Shown here: in pieces, positions 54,373 through 58,789 of the stretch
Layout of the letters: every line of letters begins with the position of its first letter
Numbering within the stretch: the first letter of the stretch is position 1
Assembly: GCF_029937855.1 (NCBI RefSeq)
Contig: NZ_JAPYPC010000020.1
Coordinates: forward strand, 1 to 58,789
DNA from: Christiangramia sp.
GTDB lineage: Bacteria > Bacteroidota > Bacteroidia > Flavobacteriales > Flavobacteriaceae
Length of the DNA stretch: 58,789 bases
Direction of reading: 5' to 3'
Notes under the pieces: generated by a model
What the model was told of the DNA's origin: nothing
The model's database searches: none
The model's input: only the letters and a program-made list of their open reading frames with translations
Position numbers and translations under genes: made by a program

Positions 54373-56001
54373 TCAAGTCTGAATTACGCCCATGTTGAAA
54401 TCTTTTTCAATAGGAGCATGGTTGGCTGCTTCAATCCCCATAGATATCCATTTTCTGGTATCCAGAGGATCAATGATAGCATCTGTCCATAATCTTGCTG
54501 CGGCATAATAAGCAGAGGTTTGCTCATCATACCGGGCTTTCATTTTTTCGAAAACTTCCTTTTCTTTCTTTTCGTCTACTTTTTCTCCTTTTTTTGATAG
54601 GGAAGCAGTTTCTATTTGTGCAAGTACTTTTGCAGCCTGGGTTCCTCCCATTACCGCCAGTTCTGCACTTGGCCATGCCGCGATAAGCCTTGGATCGTAC
54701 GCTTTTCCACACATAGCATAATTTCCGGCGCCGTAGGAATTTCCTATTATAATGGTGAATTTTGGAACTACAGAATTACTAACGGCATTCACCATTTTAG
54801 CACCGTCTTTAATAATTCCACCATGTTCACTTTTGCTGCCTACCATAAATCCGGTTACATCCTGTAGGAATACGAGGGGAATTTTTTTCTGATTACAATT
54901 TGCGATAAAACGGGTAGCCTTATCTGCAGAATCTGAATAGATCACTCCACCAAACTGCATTTCTCCTTTTTGGGTCTTTACGATCTTACGCTGATTTGCC
55001 ACAATTCCGACAGCCCAGCCATCTATTCTGGCATAACCTGTAATAATGGTTTGTCCGTAACCTTCTTTATATTCTTCAAATTCTGAATCATCCACAAGTC
55101 TTTCAATGATCTTGTGCATATCATATTGGTCACTTCTCTTTTTTGGAAGGATTCCGTAGATGTCTTTAGGATCTTCTTTCGGTTTGGCCGGTTTTTTATG
55201 GCTATATCCAGCTTTATCAAAATCACCGATTTTATCCATGATATTCTGGATCTTTGTTAAGGCATCTTTATCATCTTTAGCCTTATAATCGGTCACTCCG
55301 CTAATTTCTGAATGTGTTGTAGCTCCTCCTAAAGTTTCATTATCTATAGATTCACCAATAGCTGCCTTAACCAGGTAGCTTCCCGCTAAAAAGATACTCC
55401 CGGTTTTTTCTACGATCAATGCTTCATCACTCATGATAGGAAGATAAGCACCTCCTGCTACACAACTTCCCATTACCGCGGCGATTTGGGTAATTCCCAT
55501 ACTGCTCATCACCGCGTTATTTCTGAAAATTCTTCCGAAGTGCTCCTTATCTGGAAATATCTCATCCTGCATTGGTAAGAAAACACCAGCACTGTCTACA
55601 AGATAAATAATGGGCAGTTTATTCTCGATCGCTATTTCCTGAGCGCGGAGGTTCTTTTTACCCGTAATAGGGAACCAGGCTCCGGCTTTCACCGTGGCAT
55701 CGTTAGCAACAACGATACATTGCTTTCCAGAAACATATCCAATTTTTACCACAACACCTCCACTTGGGCAGCCACCATGTTCCTTATACATTCCTTCTCC
55801 GGCAAAGGCACCAATCTCTATTGATTTTTCCTTATCGTCTAAAAGAAAATCAATGCGCTCTCGCGCGGTCATCTTTCCTTTGGCATGATGTTTTTCAATT
55901 CTCTTTTCACCACCTCCCAATTTCACTTTGGCAAGTTTTTGCCTAAAGGATGAAACTAGAAGCTTATTATGATCATCATTTTTATTGAAGTTGATATCCA
56001 T
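54373..56001 (-). CDS. Acyl-CoA carboxylase carboxyltransferase subunit
   Basis: This 542-residue biotin-dependent carboxyltransferase (ACC/PCC/MCC beta type) has two crotonase-fold halves. Motifs include YLVDSAGVFLPMQDEIFPD, the acyl-CoA loop GSCVAGGAYLPIMSDEA and, in the second half, GNSYGAGNYAMCGKAYDP. The best match by flavour is a methylcrotonyl-CoA or propionyl-CoA carboxylase beta subunit. No biotin carboxylase gene is in this window, so the exact substrate is open. It overlaps neither neighbour. Confidence 0.9.
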   Translation of the reverse strand: MDINFNKNDDHNKLLVSSFRQKLAKVKLGGGEKRIEKHHAKGKMTARERIDFLLDDKEKSIEIGAFAGEGMYKEHGGCPSGGVVVKIGYVSGKQCIVVANDATVKAGAWFPITGKKNLRAQEIAIENKLPIIYLVDSAGVFLPMQDEIFPDKEHFGRIFRNNAVMSSMGITQIAAVMGSCVAGGAYLPIMSDEALIVEKTGSIFLAGSYLVKAAIGESIDNETLGGATTHSEISGVTDYKAKDDKDALTKIQNIMDKIGDFDKAGYSHKKPAKPKEDPKDIYGILPKKRSDQYDMHKIIERLVDDSEFEEYKEGYGQTIITGYARIDGWAVGIVANQRKIVKTQKGEMQFGGVIYSDSADKATRFIANCNQKKIPLVFLQDVTGFMVGSKSEHGGIIKDGAKMVNAVSNSVVPKFTIIIGNSYGAGNYAMCGKAYDPRLIAAWPSAELAVMGGTQAAKVLAQIETASLSKKGEKVDEKKEKEVFEKMKARYDEQTSAYYAAARLWTDAIIDPLDTRKWISMGIEAANHAPIEKDFNMGVIQT

Positions 56002-56188
56002 TATTTTGAACTATTTATAAGAATTCGATTGTTTTAATGTGATTAATTATAAATTAATCTGATTTCTGAAGAAATATTATGAATTTCAATCCAGAAATGG
56101 GTTTCCGCTAAAATACAAAATCACATCAATTCTATGCTTTAAAAGAATCAATAAAAAATTAGCCGATATTTGTTATAAAACAGAATTC

Positions 56189-56368
56189 ATGGCAATGAAC
56201 AAAAATTCCATTTTTGGATGGGCATCATTTTTAATATTTCTTGTAGGAACCGCCCTGATACTTTTAGGGGTGTTGAAATATATAGATTATGCAATAGGTT
56301 TTTCGGTAACAGGAATAGGATTTTTCTTTATATCCTGGGTATTTAATGCTTTGAAAGGAAGGGTTTAA
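56189..56368 (+). CDS. Small two-helix membrane protein
   Basis: This is a 59-residue ORF starting MAMNKNSIFGWASFLIFLVG, then TALILLGVLKYIDYAIGFSV, ending in VFNALKGRV. It resembles a short Flavobacteriaceae membrane protein family that I recall as CAL67264; that is a recollection, not a search. It lies 13 bp before the DinB gene on the same strand. About 190 bp between it and the carboxylase gene hold no other obvious gene. Confidence 0.65.
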   Translation: MAMNKNSIFGWASFLIFLVGTALILLGVLKYIDYAIGFSVTGIGFFFISWVFNALKGRV

Positions 56369-56380
56369 TTATTAAGAGAG

Positions 56381-56860
56381 ATGAAAGTAGAAGAAGAACA
56401 AAGAAAACAATTAGTCAAACATTTGGAAGGCGGCCTGGCGTATGCTTCAATTGAAAGTTTTCTGGATGCGATCCCTTTTGATAAAATTGGAGTGAGACCG
56501 GAAGCTTTGCCTTATTCATTTTATGAGGTGTTTTTTCATATTGCTTTTGCGCAAAAAGATATTCTGGAATATACTATTTCTGCAAATTATAAAACACATA
56601 ACTGGCCCGATGATTACTGGCCGGAAAAACCAGCGCCAGATGACGAGGAGGAATGGGAAGATCTAATAGCTGAATATTTTGAAGACCGTAGGTTGTTTAA
56701 GGATTATATTCTGGATCCTAAAAATGACCTGAATAAACCGGTAAAAAATTCAGAGGAGCATAGCCTGTTGCGTGAAGTATTACTAGTAATTGAGCATACC
56801 GCGTATCATACCGGGCAATTGCTATTAATTCAGAGATTATTGGGAGTTTATGATAATTGA
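56381..56860 (+). CDS. DinB-fold protein
   Basis: This 159-residue four-helix DinB/YfiT-like protein has metal-binding His residues in VFFHIAFAQKDIL and HTAYHTGQLLL. Members may act as thiol-S-transferases or nucleophile-dependent enzymes; the function of this one is unknown. It follows the small membrane protein by 13 bp and precedes the EttA gene by 66 bp. Confidence 0.88.
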   Translation: MKVEEEQRKQLVKHLEGGLAYASIESFLDAIPFDKIGVRPEALPYSFYEVFFHIAFAQKDILEYTISANYKTHNWPDDYWPEKPAPDDEEEWEDLIAEYFEDRRLFKDYILDPKNDLNKPVKNSEEHSLLREVLLVIEHTAYHTGQLLLIQRLLGVYDN

Positions 56861-56926
56861 TTTCTCTGAAAAATTCAGGATATTTGCAATCTCAAATTAG
56901 TATTAAAAAACAAAATTTAAAAATAT

Positions 56927-58618
56927 ATGGCAGACGATAATAAGGTAATCTTTTCCATGTCTGGAGTTACCAAAACTTTTAAAAATGCGAATACGCCTGT
57001 TCTAAAGAATATATACCTCAGTTTTTTTTATGGCGCTAAAATTGGAATTCTGGGTCTTAATGGATCTGGTAAATCTACTTTATTGAATATTATCGCCGGG
57101 CGCGACCAAAATTACCAGGGCGATGTAGTGTTTTCCCCTAACTATAGCGTTGGAATGTTAGAGCAAGAGCCGGAACTTGATGAAGAAAAGACCGTACTGG
57201 AAGTTGTAAAAGAAGGGGTTGCTGAAACAGTTGCTATTCTGGATGAATATAATAAGATTAACGATATGTTTGGCCTTCCAGAAGTTTATGAGGATGCAGA
57301 TAAGATGCAGAAGCTTATGGATAAGCAGGCAGAACTTCAGGATAAGATAGATGCCAGCAATGCCTGGGAACTTGACACCAAACTGGAGATTGCTATGGAT
57401 GCTTTAAGGACTCCTGAACCTGACAAGAAAATTTCTGTGCTGTCAGGAGGAGAGAGAAGGAGAGTGGCACTTTGCCGACTTTTACTTCAGGAACCTGATG
57501 TTTTGTTGCTTGATGAGCCCACCAACCACCTTGATGCAGAATCGGTTCATTGGTTAGAGCATCATTTAGCTCAATATAAGGGAACTGTAATCGCTGTAAC
57601 GCACGACCGTTACTTTTTAGATAATGTCGCGGGTTGGATCCTTGAACTTGATAGAGGAGAAGGTATTCCCTGGAAAGGGAACTATTCTTCATGGCTGGAT
57701 CAAAAATCTAAAAGACTGGCTCAGGAACAAAAACAGGCGAGTAAACGTCAAAAAACATTGGAGCGAGAGCTGGAATGGTCCAGAATGAGTCCTAAAGGGC
57801 GACAGTCCAAGCAGAAAGCCAGACTTAAGAATTATGATAAGTTGTTGAGTCAGGATCAAAAACAGATGGACGAGAAGCTGGAAATTTATATTCCAAACGG
57901 TCCACGTCTGGGAACCAATGTAATCGAGGCTAATGGAGTTAGTAAGGCTTTTGGAGATAAATTGCTTTATGAGGATCTTCAATTTAATCTTCCGCAGGCT
58001 GGAATTGTGGGAATTATTGGGCCGAACGGTGCTGGTAAAACCACCATTTTCAAAATGATCATGGGCGAAGAGGAGCCAGATAAAGGAAGTTTTAGCGTTG
58101 GTGAAACTGCAAAGATTGCTTATGTGGATCAAAGTCATTCGAATATTGATCCGGAAAAAACCATCTGGCAAAACTTTAGCGATGAACAGGAATTAATCAT
58201 GATGGGCGGTAGACAGGTAAATTCGAGAGCCTATTTGAGTAGATTCAATTTCAGCGGAAGTGAGCAAAATAAGAAAGTAAATATGCTTTCAGGAGGTGAA
58301 AGAAACCGACTGCATTTAGCCATGACTTTAAAGGAAGAAGGAAACGTATTGCTTCTGGATGAGCCTACCAACGATTTAGATGTAAACACATTGAGAGCCT
58401 TAGAAGAAGGTTTAGATAATTTTGCCGGTTGTGCGGTGGTTATTTCTCACGACCGTTGGTTCCTGGATAGAATTTGTACTCATATCCTGGCTTTTGAAGG
58501 TGACTCCCAGGTGTATTTCTTCGAAGGAAGTTTTTCAGACTATGAGGAGAATAAAAAGAAACGTCTTGGAGGAGATATTATGCCGAAGCGTATTAAATAT
58601 AAGAAGCTGGTGCGTTAA
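56927..58618 (+). CDS. ettA: Energy-dependent translational throttle protein EttA (ABC-F)
   Basis: This 563-residue ABC-F ATPase binds the ribosomal E site and gates the first steps of elongation according to ATP/ADP. It has two ABC cassettes with Walker A GLNGSGKST and GPNGAGKTT, signatures LSGGERRRVAL and LSGGERNRLHLA, and Walker B LLLDEPTNHLDAES and LLDEPTNDLDVNT. The P-site-tRNA-interaction linker lies between and is Gln/Lys-rich (SKRLAQEQKQASKRQKTLER). Full length for EttA. Confidence 0.96.
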   Translation: MADDNKVIFSMSGVTKTFKNANTPVLKNIYLSFFYGAKIGILGLNGSGKSTLLNIIAGRDQNYQGDVVFSPNYSVGMLEQEPELDEEKTVLEVVKEGVAETVAILDEYNKINDMFGLPEVYEDADKMQKLMDKQAELQDKIDASNAWELDTKLEIAMDALRTPEPDKKISVLSGGERRRVALCRLLLQEPDVLLLDEPTNHLDAESVHWLEHHLAQYKGTVIAVTHDRYFLDNVAGWILELDRGEGIPWKGNYSSWLDQKSKRLAQEQKQASKRQKTLERELEWSRMSPKGRQSKQKARLKNYDKLLSQDQKQMDEKLEIYIPNGPRLGTNVIEANGVSKAFGDKLLYEDLQFNLPQAGIVGIIGPNGAGKTTIFKMIMGEEEPDKGSFSVGETAKIAYVDQSHSNIDPEKTIWQNFSDEQELIMMGGRQVNSRAYLSRFNFSGSEQNKKVNMLSGGERNRLHLAMTLKEEGNVLLLDEPTNDLDVNTLRALEEGLDNFAGCAVVISHDRWFLDRICTHILAFEGDSQVYFFEGSFSDYEENKKKRLGGDIMPKRIKYKKLVR

Positions 58619-58639
58619 GTGCCAATTTTCATAAAACTA

Positions 58640-58682
58640 AAAGGGAGTTGAAAAATATTAATTTTTAACTCCCTTTATTTTT
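58640..58682 (+). terminator. Terminator of ettA
   Basis: AAAGGGAGTT and AACTCCCTTT form the outer stem, with an AT-rich inner stem (AAAAAT/ATTTTT), followed by Ts. Also suits the facing gene end at 58695. Confidence 0.8.
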
Positions 58683-58694
58683 TTGTCTAAAGTC

Positions 58695-58789
58695 TTACTT
58701 CTTCTTCGGCATTGGGCCACGAAGATGAATGATGAGGCCGTCCAGAAAATTTCTTAAGAACTGGTCTCCACATTCCATATATTTCTCAT
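58695..58789 (-). CDS. C-terminal end of an unidentified gene (5' end beyond window)
   Basis: The frame is open from the window edge to a TAA at 58695, giving 30 residues (EKYMECGDQFLRNFLDGLII then HLRGPMPKKK). This is the C-terminus of a gene on the minus strand, converging with ettA. Too short to name. Confidence 0.6.
   Translation of the reverse strand, partial: EKYMECGDQFLRNFLDGLIIHLRGPMPKKK

Overview
The window looks like ordinary chromosome of a marine-type Flavobacteriaceae (Bacteroidota), probably from the Gramella/Christiangramia-Salegentibacter-Zunongwangia neighbourhood. The reasons are AT-rich DNA, no clear Shine-Dalgarno boxes, TAnnTTTG-type -7 promoter elements, many lipoproteins with SCS/SCG-type lipoboxes, DUF4369/DUF4136/fasciclin/DsrE/DoxX proteins, and menaquinone genes. 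No rRNA, tRNA, CRISPR array, intact insertion sequence or prophage was seen. The genus assignment is inference from protein flavour, not from a search.

Layout. 1-4.5 kb (minus): an OFA-type MFS transporter cut by the window edge, a DUF4369 lipoprotein and a DUF819 membrane protein. 3.6-6.8 kb (minus): a tightly packed set with SPFH protein, a frameshifted membrane/PH-like protein, alpha/beta hydrolase, a 56-residue Arc-like DNA-binding protein and a Cof-type HAD phosphatase. 6.9-11 kb: S1/P1 nuclease, AlkB-like dioxygenase, DoxX-like protein and a TPR hybrid histidine kinase. 11-16 kb: lipoprotein, HtpG, then a TetR regulator with a long inverted repeat ahead of it and a UbiB/ABC1-type kinase. 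16-23.6 kb: six-EF-hand secreted protein, S9 peptidase, FabH, small membrane and DUF2007 proteins, fasciclin and DUF4136 proteins. 23.6-29.5 kb (minus): PheT, a TPR protein and RecG. 29.6-36.2 kb: M1 aminopeptidase, two tandem patatin-like lipases, a gene remnant, M20 amidohydrolase and DsrE-like protein. 36.3-40.8 kb: UvrD/PcrA helicase, HVA1/Tudor-like protein, Sua5/YciO/YrdC protein, alpha/beta hydrolase. 41-44.6 kb (minus): HEWWH-motif lipoprotein, OmpA-family lipoprotein, family 2 glycosyltransferase, stand-alone HsdR-N-like nuclease domain. 44.6-52.2 kb (plus): HolA, MenA, a metallo-beta-lactamase-fold hydrolase, a truncated four-helix-bundle gene, MenC, a CPBP protease, MenE and an M24 peptidase. 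52.2-58.8 kb: DoxX, M1 peptidase, acyl-CoA carboxylase beta subunit, tiny membrane protein, DinB, EttA and the end of a further gene.

Most genes are housekeeping or exported-hydrolase functions: translation (PheT, EttA, Sua5-like), DNA repair and replication (RecG, UvrD, HolA, AlkB), fatty-acid and menaquinone synthesis (FabH, MenA/C/E), protein folding (HtpG), and many secreted peptidases (S9, two M1, M20, M24, a HEWWH lipoprotein) typical of a particle-degrading marine heterotroph.

The less ordinary signals are mainly non-coding or degraded: a family of intergenic elements with AGGCnGTCT-type inverted ends that often sit between convergent genes, a 76-bp repeat found twice about 20 kb apart, three broken genes (5470-5954, 34106-34272, 47382-47573), and a strong inverted repeat before the TetR-UbiB pair. 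I found no convincing new defence or biosynthetic system.
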